In this document: positions 20,881-31,262 of the stretch, piece after piece
How positions within the stretch are numbered: position 1 is the stretch's first letter
Layout: each line of letters begins with the position of its first letter
NCBI RefSeq assembly: GCF_019393635.1
Contig: NC_057863.1
Location: 3,920,647-3,984,646 of the forward strand
Length of the DNA: 64,000 nt
Reading direction: 5' to 3'
From: Dromiciops gliroides
Lineage: Eukaryota; Chordata; Mammalia; Microbiotheria; Microbiotheriidae
Made by a program: the position numbers and the translations under genes
Notes under the pieces: model-generated
What the model was told of the DNA's origin: nothing
Database searches by the model: none
Seen by the model: the letters and a program-made list of their open reading frames with translations, nothing else

Positions 20881-21793
20881 TCCTCTGATCTCATAATATC
20901 ATATTCAAAAAAAGAAGTGAAGTTAGCCTGGTAGGACCTAATTCTGATGAAGCCATGTTGGATTTTTGTGATCACTACTTCTTTATCAGATGGGCAATAA
21001 CCACTCCTTTAATATACATTCTCAACTTTTCCAAGAAATTGAAGTCATGCCCATTGGTCTATAATGTGTAGACTCAGATCTCTGCCCTTTTCTTGAAAAC
21101 CAGAAGGATGTGTGCTCTTCTCCAGTCCTGTAGTTCTTTTGTTGTTCTGAACAACCTTTCAAAAGATCTCTGACACTCACTTGGCAGTCAGAGGTACTAC
21201 CTCTTTCATAACTCACCTATGGAGGGGGCCTGGGCCTGGTGACTCGGACTCACCCAGGACAGCTAAAAGCTCTCTTCCCAAGATCTCCTGGCTTATCTTG
21301 GGTTTTGACTCCCCCTCTTTTCTGATCCAAAGATGATTCTCTTCAGAAGAAATAGAGACAAAGCAAGACTTGAGCACCGCTACCTTCTCCCCCCGTCAGT
21401 TATCATTGTCCCATCAAATGCCCTCTCTATACTTCTCCAACACTTCTCTTTCCTTTGATGTAGCTAAAAAAGCAGGTTCACCTCAAAGGGATGTTTCACA
21501 TTTCTCGTGTGTATCAGCTCTTTCTGAGCTTTGACACATCCGTACCCAACGCTGCTCTTCTAGGAACATGACAAGCTTCATATTCATCCATCTTTTCCTG
21601 CCTGTTTTTGGTCCATAGTTTTCCTATCATCCACATCAGGCTCCTTTAGCACCTGCCCTTTCCCTTCACATCAGAATTATTCCATTTTGACCCATTTTGA
21701 GATCTTCCCATTCCTCCTGGACTAACTTTCCTTTTAGAATTGCTGGCCTTGGTAATCTGAGCACCCCAAATCTAGGATGCATGCCACATTGTA
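20881..21793. other. Non-repetitive or ancient sequence, no gene seen
   Basis: The text has a phylogenetically old repeat feel in places (for example 'gaaaaccagaaggatgtgtgctcttctccagtcctgtagttctttt' near 21097), but no family could be named. No coding region is supported. Confidence 0.35.
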
Positions 21794-21810
21794 CCAGGCT
21801 TCTCTCTTCT

Positions 21811-21960
21811 TCTTCTTTTTTTTTTTGCAGGGCAATGGGGGTTAAGTGACTTGCCCAGGGTCACACAGCTAGTAAGTGTCAAGTGTCTGAGGCTGGATTT
21901 GAACTCAGGTACTCCTGAATCCAGGGCTGGTTCTTTATCCACTGCGCCACCTAGCCGCCC
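21811..21960 (-). mobile_element. Marsupial SINE, antisense, first of a pair
   Basis: Poly(T), gcagggcaatgggggttaag and the B box complement, ending cacctagccgcccc. The 'cattgccc' subfamily. Target words: aggcttctctcttctt at 21795-21810 and aggcttccttcttctt at 21962-21977. Confidence 0.93.
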
Positions 21961-21977
21961 CAGGCTTCCTTCTTCTT

Positions 21978-22162
21978 ATTGTGTACAATGTTCTCCTGGT
22001 TCTGCTCATTTTTCTTTTCTTTTTTTGCAGGGCAATGAGGATTAAGTGACTTGCCCAGAGTCACACAGCTAGTAAGTGTCAAGTGTCTGAGGTCAGATTT
22101 GAACTCAGGTCCTCCCGAATCTAGGGCCAGTGCTTTATCCACTGCACCACCTAGCTTCCCCC
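21978..22162 (-). mobile_element. Marsupial SINE, antisense, with L1-derived tail extension
   Basis: The SINE body is 22014-22162. Read in sense it ends gccctgcaaaaaaa, then about 35 bp matching the marsupial L1 3' UTR (gagcagaaccaggagaacat...), then a target word similar to its neighbour's (22164-22179). Confidence 0.85.
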
Positions 22163-22284
22163 CAGGCTACCCTCTTCTTTAGCAGAACTTCTCATTTGCA
22201 GAAGTGATTTCTGCCCTCCACCCTTATTTCCTATTTCTCCTCCTCACAGTCTCTCTGTTGCAGCCAAACTGACCTGGCAGCTGT

Positions 22285-22645
22285 TCCCAGGGCTTCAGAA
22301 CCTTCTTGCTCCCATCTCTCATCACCTCCACACAGGTGGTCAGTCTCCCACGCCTGGAATGTGCTGCTTCCTCCCCTCCCCCTTCCAGAATCCCAAGTCT
22401 CCTTCCAAGCAGAGCTCAGGTGCCCCCCCCCACACACACACATTCAGGAAGCCTTTCCGGAGTTGTTACCATCCTGGCCTCTGGGGGTTACTTTGTATCC
22501 TTTCCTACATACTTGTTTACTTATCTGTATGCTTGTTACATATCCTGCTCCTCCAAAAGTAGATTGCAAACTCCTTGAGGGCAGATACTGTTTTGTTTTG
22601 TCTTGTAAAGTTAGTATCAAGAACAGAATCTGACAAAGTAGATGC
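22285..22645 (+). mobile_element. L2 LINE 3' fragment
   Basis: Well preserved: 'cctggaatgtgctgcttcctcccc', 'aggaagcctttccggag' and 'agattgcaaactccttgagggcag' are in L2 3' UTR order. Confidence 0.85.
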
Positions 22646-22801
22646 TCTGCAAATGCCTAAAATTGAAGTTTTCCATGTTGCTACTATAACAACCAGTTCC
22701 GTGGATCCTATGACAGTCATTGTCTCAAAATCTTTCATGTTCCTAGGCATGCGTGACCCCGGCAGCTTAAAACATTGTTCAGTTCCTGACATTTGTGCAA
22801 G
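22646..22801. other. Short non-repetitive stretch
   Basis: Nothing recognisable between the L2 tail and the purine tract. Confidence 0.4.
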
Positions 22802-22951
22802 GAGATAGAGAGAGAGAGAGGGAGAGAGGGAGGGAGAGAGGGAGGGAGGGGTCGAGAGAGAGAGGGGGGGGAGAGACAGAGAGAGACAGAGGGGGGGGAG
22901 AGAGAGGGGGGGAGGAGAGAGGGAGGGAGAGAGGGAGGGAGAGAGAGAGAG
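22802..22951. repeat. G/A-only tract with long G runs
   Basis: About 150 bp of GA, GGGA and GAGACA units with several runs of seven to nine G. It is almost purine-only on the plus strand. Confidence 0.95.
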
Positions 22952-23570
22952 ATTCAGGGAAAGTCACCCAGGAACTCCAGCCTTGCTGTCATCACTCAAG
23001 TGAAATAAGGAGATGTTTCTGCCACATTCTCTCTTTCCTTCCTTCAAGTAAACTGAACTCATTGTGTCACAAATCAGTACTGCAGCTGCTGAAGTGTATG
23101 GACACCTGTACAGAGGTTGTCTCCACTTTTCCTGGCTCTGCTCCCTTCTGGCAGCCTCCAAATGAAAAAGTGGCTGTTGCTGCCCTCAGGACTTTTGTGG
23201 GGAGCGGTTGCCTTCCAGATCCTGCAAGTCCCATAAGACACAGAAAGTTCCTTCTGGCTCTAACAAAATGACACACCCAACACTGCTCTTCCAGAAGCAC
23301 GATGGGCTTTGTATTCATCTACCTTTACCTGCCCAGATGTAGAACATCTGGCAAGGATAAAACTGCACCAGAAAACAGATCATCAATATCAATGACAATA
23401 TCAACAAATGCTATGAGAATCGGCCCACAAACAAGGGCTTGTATGTAAGACTTGGAGAACTCTCCCATATCCCTCCATTTCTGTGTCCCAGGGAGCTCCT
23501 GGTGGAGACCAGTTAGGAGGCTACCTTAGGAGGTTTTAACCAAGGTAATCCCTGCTTCTCATAGGAGGAC
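22952..23570. other. Non-repetitive sequence, no gene seen
   Basis: Two plus-strand and two minus-strand frames overlap here without domain resemblance; part of the 158-codon plus frame is the purine tract itself. Confidence 0.4.
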
Positions 23571-23574
23571 TTCT

Positions 23575-23718
23575 GGAATCTCACAGGATCTTTGATTGGA
23601 AGGGGTAGGAGAAGAACTTGTCTAATCCCCTTATTTTTCAAATGAGAAACACAGGCCCCGAAAGAAGCAAGAATTGGCTCAAGATTGCCTAGCTGGTTTG
23701 AAACTAAGCAGGGGACTA
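23575..23718 (-). mobile_element. MIR/THER1-type CORE-SINE, antisense
   Basis: 'cttgtctaatccccttatttttcaaatgagaaacacaggcccc' and 'gattgcctagctggtttgaa' are the antisense core and head. Confidence 0.65.
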
Positions 23719-23899
23719 AAAGTAGTCTCCCTCCCCTAGGGCCTTGTCACAGCACAAACACCACTTCCCCTGCTTCACAGTCCTAAGCACCTGCTGTTTC
23801 CAGCCCCAAGGTAGGCAAGCTGCTTCTGCTTGTCAGTTGCTTTATTTTGCCAATTGCCACACAGGTGAGGTGCTAAGTAGTAGTAGATAAGAGAACCAG

Positions 23900-24085
23900 C
23901 AAGAGAAAACAGGCTTCAGAGTTAGGAAGACCTGGGTTCCAAGGCTACCTCTAATGAATGTTAGTTGTGAGACCTTGGACAATTCACTAAACTATTTAGT
24001 GCTTTAGACAACTCTAAGACTTAAAATTGCAGCCTAAGTGCTGATCTGCATTGGTAGAGAGAGTTTCCTACACTGATAAAATCAC
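23900..24085 (+). mobile_element. MIR/THER1-type CORE-SINE
   Basis: 'ggcttcagagttaggaagacctgggttccaag', then 'gttgtgagaccttggacaattcac': head and tRNA-like region in sense. Confidence 0.65.
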
Positions 24086-24274
24086 AGATCCAGTAAAAAC
24101 CCAAACAAACAAAACCCCCAATTCATTACAGTTTCATATAGCCCAGTGTTTTGTTTTTAAACTGAGATTTTAAATTGAGATTTCATCTTTGTAGGGGATT
24201 CCTGGTGAGAAAACTTCCTCAACCAATGAAAATCAGCACGTGATCTGCAATTTATGGTCTTAGAGACTTGCTGG

Positions 24275-24400
24275 GAGCCCCGAGTTTAAGTTATTTGCTC
24301 AGGGTCGCCCAGCCAGCCTGTGTCAGAAAGGGCTTGAACCCAAGTCTTCCTAACTCTGAGGTTATCTCCTCAGCCAATGAACCATACTAGGTCTCCTGTA
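24275..24400 (-). mobile_element. MIR-like fragment, antisense
   Basis: 'cagggtcgcccagccagcctgtgtcagaaagggcttgaacccaagtcttcctaactctgagg', with a truncated core. Confidence 0.65.
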
Positions 24401-24599
24401 ACAGAATACTCTAATGATTCTTTCTACCATTTTACAGCCAAGGAAACAAATACCATAACGAGATAGTTCGGTGCCTAAGGAAAGAATAGAAAATTGTACT
24501 CATACTTCCCCACCCCCAAGTCTGATGGGCAGTAGGAACATATTTTATATATTTTGGGTACAACTGAGCTTTGCATAACTAAAAGAAAGAGCCTCTCTT

Positions 24600-24715
24600 G
24601 TCTCAGTCTTGTTAAAGCTATGGAGGAAACTATGGTTCAGAGGTCAAATGACTTGCCCATGGTCACATAGCCAGTAGGTGTCCAGAGGCAGCTGTCAGAT
24701 CGGGCTTTTCCCTTC
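24600..24715 (-). mobile_element. MIR-like fragment, antisense
   Basis: 'ggaggaaactatggttcagaggtcaaatgacttgcccatggtcacatagccagtagg'. Confidence 0.65.
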
Positions 24716-24929
24716 TGCTCTCCACAGGCTGCAGTGAAGTCCACTCACTTTCTCTCCCCTGGAGCCTAATGAGCTGTGAACACTGACACGTGGTGGTTTA
24801 TTCTCACTTCCGAAGGTGTGAGCCCTTGTACTTGGCCCTTCAGGAGGGCAAGCTAACAAACCGACTCCCCTCTAGCTTCTCTGGAAGTTCATACTAGGAG
24901 AGGAGAGTTGACAAGTTTCAACAAGCCAG

Positions 24930-25140
24930 AATCTGGGTCCTCTTTCATTCCAGGCACTGTGCTAGGTCTGGTGAAGAAAGGCAGAACAAATAAAATAAAG
25001 CCCTGCCTGCCCTCAGGGACCTTCTAGTCTAATGAGGGAGACAACGTGCAAAGGACTATGCACGAATGAGATAGAGAAAGATAAATTAGATGTGATCTCA
25101 GAGGGAAAGGACTAAAATGAAGGAGGACTGAGAAAGGAAA
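24930..25140 (-). mobile_element. L2 LINE 3' end, antisense
   Basis: 'ccaggcactgtgctaggtctggtg' and 'ccctgcctgccctcagggaccttctagtctaatgagggagaca' are the antisense L2 3' end. Confidence 0.8.
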
Positions 25141-25144
25141 GTTA

Positions 25145-25255
25145 GTCCCTCATCTGTGACTGTGTGACATCGGGCAAGTTCTATCCTCTTTCTGTCTCCT
25201 CACCCATAACCCCAAGGTCCACATCAGTTCTAAGTCTCTGATCCTGTGACCTTGT
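25145..25255 (+). mobile_element. MIR-like fragment
   Basis: 'tgactgtgtgacatcgggcaagt' leads to a decayed core with 'taagtctctgatcctgtgacc'. Confidence 0.5.
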
Positions 25256-25309
25256 CGGGAGTGTCCTGCCAGAGGCTAGGGAAGTTCCACGGATGAATAA
25301 CTGTCACAA

Positions 25310-25500
25310 TGTATTTAGGCTTTACACCAGTAAGGCACTTGGTCCAAATTGGCTCATTTGAACCTGCCAACAACTCTGTGAGGTAGATGGTGTTACTGTC
25401 CTTGTGATACAGATAAGGAAACTGAGGCTCATAGAGGTTGGGTGCTTTGCCCAGGGACACAACTGCTAAGAATCTGGGATGGGATTCAAAGCCCAGTGAC
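25310..25500 (-). mobile_element. MIR CORE-SINE, antisense
   Basis: 'ctcatttgaacctgccaacaactctgtgaggtagatggtg', 'gataaggaaactgaggctcatagaggttggg' and 'gcccagggacacaactgctaag': nearly full length. Confidence 0.8.
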
Positions 25501-25509
25501 TAATTACCC

Positions 25510-25890
25510 TGCCTTGGACTAGTCAATAAATCAATAGGTATTTCTCATGCACCTGACATGAGCTAGATGCAGCGCTAGAATCTGGGGATACAAATACAGG
25601 AAATGAAACAATGTCTCCTCTCAGGAAGCTTCCGTTCTAAGGGGGCCTGACCCAGGCCTTTGAGAAGCCTCCTTCCACTGAGGAAGAGTCTACACATGTT
25701 GATAACTTGAACCCCAGAAGATTACAAATGCCCAATGTGAGAAGAAAAGGTACTCTACTTGTTCCTAATAGAGAGAGTTCATTTTGGGGCTTTGGAGGAG
25801 ATGTGGGGGGAGATGTCAAAGAAGACTTCTTGGAGGAGGTGGCATCAGCTGGCTTCGAAGGTTCAGAAGGATTTCAATAAGTTGGAGAAG
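25510..25890 (-). mobile_element. L2 LINE 3' end, antisense
   Basis: 'agatgcagcgctagaatctggggatacaaatac', then 'gtctcctctcaggaagcttccgttctaag', then 'aaagaagacttcttggaggaggtggcatcagctggcttcgaagg'. This collinear order is that of antisense L2. Confidence 0.75.
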
Positions 25891-26083
25891 ATGGAAAGGG
25901 TTGGGAGTTAGGGCTTCAGACTTCCAAAGAATTCCACTAGCAACAGGGAACCCCAGGCAGCTTATCAAAAGTCCCTTTACATTCAGTCCAGAACCCCAAT
26001 CTCCAAATGTCATTCCCTCTGACCCGAATCTGGGTTTGATGCTTTGGGAGCCCAATAGCTGTCTGCACTCCTATACAGTGAAT

Positions 26084-26243
26084 CACACACGTATGCACAT
26101 ATACTCACACACGCACGCATACATATACACATTCACACACACAACGTGCACTGACACATGCTCACAAATACATGCACACACTCACTTCACACACATTCAC
26201 ACACTCACACAAGCACACACAGGTGCACACACATGCTTGTACA
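26084..26243. repeat. (CA)n-rich degenerate repeat
   Basis: CA runs broken by CG, TA and TT steps over 160 bp. Spurious His/Thr frames result. Confidence 0.9.
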
Positions 26244-26584
26244 TATGACAAATCTATTAGTGATCATGAACCTGGTTTATGGGGGCCTATACTTTTTAAA
26301 GGGTTTTCAAATTTCCCCATTCCTTTTGACTTCATTGGATATGCCCCTAAAACTGCACTCTCGGGGACTGTTGGGACAACATAGCTGGAAAACCTCAAAC
26401 CTACAACAGACTAAGAGCCAGACTCATATCATTTAGCAGGGCTCTCTGCCTCCACAGCTGGGGAGGGGGGTGCAGCTCCTCCTCAGCTGCACAAATCCAT
26501 CACCAGGTGAACTCACCAGGGTGAGGTAAAGAGCAGACAAGCAAGGCTGCTGGGCCCCTGGGGTATGAGTTTACCTATTTAAAA
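26244..26584. other. Non-repetitive sequence, no gene seen
   Basis: No repeat or coding signal recognised. Confidence 0.4.
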
Positions 26585-28200
26585 AAATGGGAAAATGGCA
26601 CTGGGCATTGGAAATACACCAGAAGAAAGCTGAAGGAAAGGGGTGACAGTCTCAGAGGAGAGCAGGGGGCACATTTGATACATGTTTCAAATATCGATAG
26701 ACCTCGGCAACAGATTAGATATGGGGGGTGGGGTGGTGAAAGATGGTGAGGAGTCATGGAGGACACCTAGTTTCCAGGCTTGGGAGACTAGGAGGATGGT
26801 GTTGTCCTCTCCAGTTATAGGGAAAAGGAGGGGGATTAAGGGAATAGATGAGTTCCGTTTTGGACATGTTTAGTATAAGGTGTTTACTGGACTTCTGAAA
26901 GGCAGCTGGAGATATGAGATTGGAGGTTAGCAGAGAGACTGGGACAGGATAGGATATTTGATAATCTTTGGCACAGAGATAACTAAATCCATGAGAGTTG
27001 ATAAGATTGCCAAATGAAGTTGCATAGAAGAAAACGAGGGTTCAGGATAGAATCTTGTGGGACACCTGTGGTTGGAGGGGATGATCTGGCTGAGGATCCA
27101 GCAAAGGAGACCAGAAAAAGTAGTCAGAGAGGGAGGAGAACAAGGAAGAGAATGAAGCCCCCAAACCTGGAAGGTATCAGGGAAGAGACAGTGAACAATA
27201 GTGTTCAAGCCTGCAGAGAGGTCAAGGAGAAGGAGAACTGGGAAAGACCATTGGATTTGGCAATTAAGAGCTCATTGGTAACTTTGGAAAGAGCAGTTTC
27301 AGTGGAATGATAAAGTTGGAAGCTGGATTATAAAGGATTAAGAAGAGAGTGAGATCGGAGAAAGTGGAGACATCTCTTATAGACAGACTTTCCAAGGAGT
27401 TTAGCTACAAAGGGAAGAGATATGATAGCGGGGCTAGAAGGACCAAGTGAGGGTTTTTTCAGGATGAGGGAGACATGGGCATGTTTGTAGACAGTAAAGG
27501 ATGAGTCAGTAGACAGGGAGAGGTTGAAAAGAATTGATGGAGTAGGAGATGACAAAGTGGAGGAGATAGGATGGAATGGGATCACTTGAGTACATGAGCT
27601 CAATCACTTGAGTTAAGAGGTTAGCTTTGGTAAGGAATAAGGCCATCTCATCATGTGAGACTACGGAGGAGAGAGGAGCAGAAGGCACCTGAGTGAAAGG
27701 AGATAAGGAAGAGAAGACAGAGCTCATGGTGAATGACCTCGATTTTTTTCTGTAAAATATAAGGCAATGTTCTCCCTTCAGAGAGTGAGGAGAGGGTGAA
27801 CCAGGGGAGGTATGAGAAAGGATGAGAAGGTTTGGAAGAGCCACTGTGGATAGTGGGAGAATGTGCTGATGAGGGAGATATCAGAGGACTGCCTGCCAGA
27901 AGTGAGGCCTCAGTTGAGGTTGTGTAGAGGACCCAATCAGAATGGTTATGTGATTTTTCTCCACCTTTGTTCTGCAGCACATGTGTAGGCATGAAGGCTA
28001 CAAATGGTGGGAATGAGCCATAGCTGAGGCTTGGCTGGGCATCACTCAGTGATGGGGATCCAAGAGAGGAGGACAGTGTAGAGATGAATTGGTTCACAAA
28101 GGGGTCAGATGGGGAGAAGAGGTGAGAACAGCTAATGCAGGGGAGACACCTGGGAGAGAACTGAAGGGGTCAAGGGATTGGAGGTCATGGTATGGACAAA
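26585..28200 (-). mobile_element. L2 LINE ORF2 reverse-transcriptase fossil, antisense
   Basis: The minus-strand translation at 27328-27603 carries an RT-like stretch (NLSLSTDSSF, YKHAHVSLILKKPSLGPS, LPFVAKLLGKSVYKR, FLRSHSLLNPL), a typical conserved region of L2/CR1-clade reverse transcriptases. Toward lower coordinates, that is toward the 3' end of the element, the region that should hold the YADD box (about 26940-27000) is frame-shifted. Reading blocks switch among all three minus frames, so the element is dead. This is the longest and best coding fossil in the window. Confidence 0.75.
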
Positions 28201-28356
28201 GAGCAGGGTCTGCTGCACTGCCCCTGCCATACTACTGTACAAAAAATAATTATTAATAACTATAACCTGGAAAATTTATATAATTGGACTTAAAATTGAA
28301 AAATTATAAGTATATGAAAAAAATATAGGTTTTGGGAAATTATAAGTGGGCCATAA
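28201..28356 (-). mobile_element. AT-rich stretch, probable ERV leader remnant
   Basis: AT-rich sequence from about 28240 to 28356 lies on the internal side of the candidate primer-binding site. No gag-like coding was seen. The break with the L2 at about 28200-28240 suggests the provirus is truncated here. Confidence 0.4.
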
Positions 28357-28374
28357 GTCCCATCTGGGTCACCA
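28357..28374 (-). other. Candidate retroviral primer-binding site
   Basis: The minus strand reads TGGTGACCCAGATGGGAC, six bases beyond the end of the proposed LTR. It begins with TGG, as sites paired with a tRNA 3' CCA do. The rest loosely resembles Arg-type sites, but this was judged by eye. Confidence 0.4.
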
Positions 28375-28380
28375 TTCAAA

Positions 28381-29330
28381 TGTGAAAATATTTTTGACTG
28401 ACTAGCCTAATTTGGGGGGCTAATCTGACTGGAGGACTAATCTGGGGACTTTTGACTGTTTGGCTGACTACATATAATTTAATGTGGGCCGTTTATAAAG
28501 TTCCACCACCTTGCTCCACTCCCAAATTGATAAGCACAGGATTAAGAAGCCTCTTAACTAAATAATCAAAGCAGAGTTTATTTATGAGATACTATTTAAA
28601 TTAAGAATACAGGGAAATAAAATGTACCACCTGACTGCATTCCTGCGGTCTCTTTCCACTGAGTCTCTTTCCCACCTGCTTTACTTCTTGAATACAATAA
28701 GGGCCTTGGCTGCCTCCAGCCTCAGGGCACGTCACACTTTCCCTGGTCAGCTACTTTCTTCTAACTCCTCTTAATCTTCGCTTTCTCCACCCTGTGCCCT
28801 GTGCTGACTCCTGGTCAGTCTGTCTTCTGCCGCCTTTGCTCCTAGTCCTGCGTTACTCTTCCTCTCATCCTTCTGTCTCTCCTTTCTAATCTCGTCAGCC
28901 GCCCTCTTGACCTCTTCTCAGCCCCCTGTCTCCTTGTCCGAACCGAACCGTCCTTGTCTGCCCCCCTAAGTCTACCTCCCATGTCTATATATACACCTTT
29001 TTTATCTCCACTCAAATCTCGGGGCTTTCTGCGCCCCCACAGACCAAGCTAATCTACCAGTCAGGGCTGCAGCTGGGGGGATGCTCCAGCTTCACATGCC
29101 TCACCAGAGCCCAGCCTGGACAAGCCCGGTATCTCTCGGATCCCTCCGCTCAGGTCGGAGGGAGCTGGGGCTTTCTTCCCCCAGCTGTCTGACCTGGCGT
29201 CTTGTACAGCCCACGGGGCTTTTTGGCTCAGCTGAAGCTGAGGAGGGAAAGAGACCCTGAGGGTCTAAGGCTTTCTAATCTCAGCCTAAAGGTAGGGTCC
29301 CCAAATCAAAATAAATTTCCGCACTACACA
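28381..29330 (-). mobile_element. Probable endogenous retrovirus LTR, antisense
   Basis: On the plus strand the block begins TGTGAAAAT (28381) and ends ACTACACA (29330), so on its own strand it would run TGTG...CACA. The minus strand has a TATA-like GGTGTATATATAGA at 28997-28984, placed about 335 bp from the LTR start, as a U3 would be, and AATAAA at 28582-28577 about 400 bp further on. Three copies of an AAAGCCCC motif lie at 29028, 29174 and 29222, possible U3 repeats. It is about 950 bp long, and a candidate primer-binding site follows it. The boundaries are inferred; an alternative start is 29041. Confidence 0.55.
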
Positions 29331-29575
29331 TTACCTCCCAGCTCCTCAGTGTTCTCCAAAGGCCAGCCTTGGCAGCAGACAGGACTTTGGATCCTAGGTC
29401 GGAGCTTCTGTGGACCTTGCAGATTCTATAGAGGAGGTCCCGACCCTTTTTGCCTGAGAAACTGTACATGATCCCAGGTGTATAGGTACACAAAATAGGT
29501 AGATGTAACCTCTTACCATTGCCAATTTTGGTGACACCCCATATGAGGTCACAATCCACAGTTCAAGAAGCAAGG
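29331..29575. other. Non-repetitive sequence, no gene seen
   Basis: Flank of the LTR. No target-site duplication could be paired. Confidence 0.35.
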
Positions 29576-29577
29576 AT

Positions 29578-29695
29578 ATAGAATACCTTTCTCATTCTGG
29601 AGATGAGAAAATGGGATGCTCAGAGAGTGTGTACATGGCCCAAGATCACACATGGAAGTGAGTAGCAGAGTTCAGATTTGGACACAGGTCAAAGT
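29578..29695 (-). mobile_element. MIR-like fragment, antisense
   Basis: 'ctggagatgagaaaatgggatgctcagagag' and 'ggcccaagatcacacatggaagtgagtagcagag'. Confidence 0.6.
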
Positions 29696-29918
29696 CAAGC
29701 ATTCTCTCCCCAGTACCCCCCTTCATCTCAGGGAAAAAGGATTCTCACCAAAACAATAGCTCCTATGGGTGCCAGGAATTTCAACATGAGTGATTCATTT
29801 CTTTACATTGCCACTCCTTGGGGTCCTTTTTTCAAATGCAAGCACTCCCCTGGGGCAGGGAGTGCTTCATACAGTAGCAAACACTTCAGTGTGAATGAGT
29901 CTATAGGACAGCTTTCCT

Positions 29919-29921
<3 letters not shown>

Positions 29922-29971
<50 letters not shown>
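29922..29971. repeat. (CA)n microsatellite
   Basis: 25 CA units without interruption. Confidence 0.98.
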
Positions 29972-29975
<4 letters not shown>

Positions 29976-30808
29976 ATTTGTCAGCATTGAGTGGGTACAT
30001 TGGGTGCTTGGGAAGGGAGGAGAAAGGAGGTCCAAAGGGCCACCAAGTGGAAGAAAGGAAGGAGATGATGAAGACAAGTCATCCCAGGGCACGTTTTCAG
30101 GAAGAAGATAACAAAAACACACAACAGAAATCTCCTGGATCTTTTATGGTAGATTGGATTTAGAGGACATTGGGTTTCTAGGGAATAACCCACCTTTAGG
30201 GATTGTCAGGCTCCTCAGCCTCCCTTTTCATCTCCTCTGGGTGGGTGGGTGGGTGGGGATGTAAATGACCCTCAGCAGCTGTTGGAGAGAATCGAAGGGA
30301 ACATCTGTTTGCAGCTGGTCTCACGCAAGTGGGGCTGAGCAGGCTGGTGGGGGGAAGGAGAGCCTGGTGTCAGGAGCCCCCTTCCCCACCCCCAGATTAG
30401 GGGTCTGCTCATCCCATGACCAACTGGAGGCCAGGCTAGGGCAGGGCAAGAGCGAACCTCCATCTAGTCACAGTAAGCAGGGCATCCCACACCATCTGCT
30501 CCAGGTCTTGGTCCCATCCACAGAGGCCAAGATTTTGCACCAGAGGCATTTCTTTTTTTTTCACTCTTACTCTATTTTCCGGTTTAGTTGGGAAATCCCC
30601 ATCTCTGTCAGGGAACCAACTTGGGCTTCCAAGGGAATTTTCATCTGGCAGAGGGAAATCAAGGACTTTGGAGCCCCCACATCCTAGATGCATTGATCTG
30701 GAGGAAGAAGAGGTTCCTTCACAGTCATTTGGTCTAAATCCATCAGCAGAGAAGTGGCCTAGCTTCATCAGACCACCCATTGGGAGGTGGGGGACAATAC
30801 AAGGTCCT
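29972..30808. other. Non-repetitive sequence, no gene seen
   Basis: Contains a (GGGT)n run at about 30239-30256. Several frames overlap without support. Confidence 0.4.
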
Positions 30809-30809
30809 A

Positions 30810-30955
30810 GCTCGGAAGCTGGGAGGGACCTTAAGGCTCATCTAAGTCAATCCTTCCACTTTACAGAGAAGGAGATTGAGATCCAGAGAAGGGAAGCACT
30901 TGCTCAAGGTCAGGGAAGACACCAGAAAGCTGGGACAAACATTAGAATCCCCATC
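30810..30955 (-). mobile_element. MIR/THER1-type CORE-SINE, antisense
   Basis: 'gggaccttaaggctcatctaagtcaatccttccactttacagagaaggag', then 'cacttgctcaaggtcaggg'. Confidence 0.7.
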
Positions 30956-31119
30956 CCTGGACGGGTCATGCTGTGCGGTGGCCCCAAGGGTCCTTACAGC
31001 TCTCAGATTCTCCATCCCCTCCCCCATCTTTGCTCCCCCCCACCCCCCATGCAATGTGTGGCCCAGATTGCTAGGATAAGGGGCCTCATTTTTCATTCTG
31101 GTGTCCTGTGTCCCCTCCT

Positions 31120-31262
31120 TTTGCAGCTGAGAAAAGGCCACATTAATTAAGGTTTGGTGCTTCGCCTAAGGCCAGACAGCCGGCTCAGAGCAGGGGTTAG
31201 AAATCTTAGACCCCAAGCTCCCAGCAGCTCATTGTTCCAGGCCCTGAGCTAAGCCAGCCCTC
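31120..31262 (-). mobile_element. MIR-like fragment, antisense
   Basis: 'ttgcagctgagaaaaggcc', 'cttcgcctaaggccagacagccggctcagagcaggggttaga'. Decayed. Confidence 0.5.
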
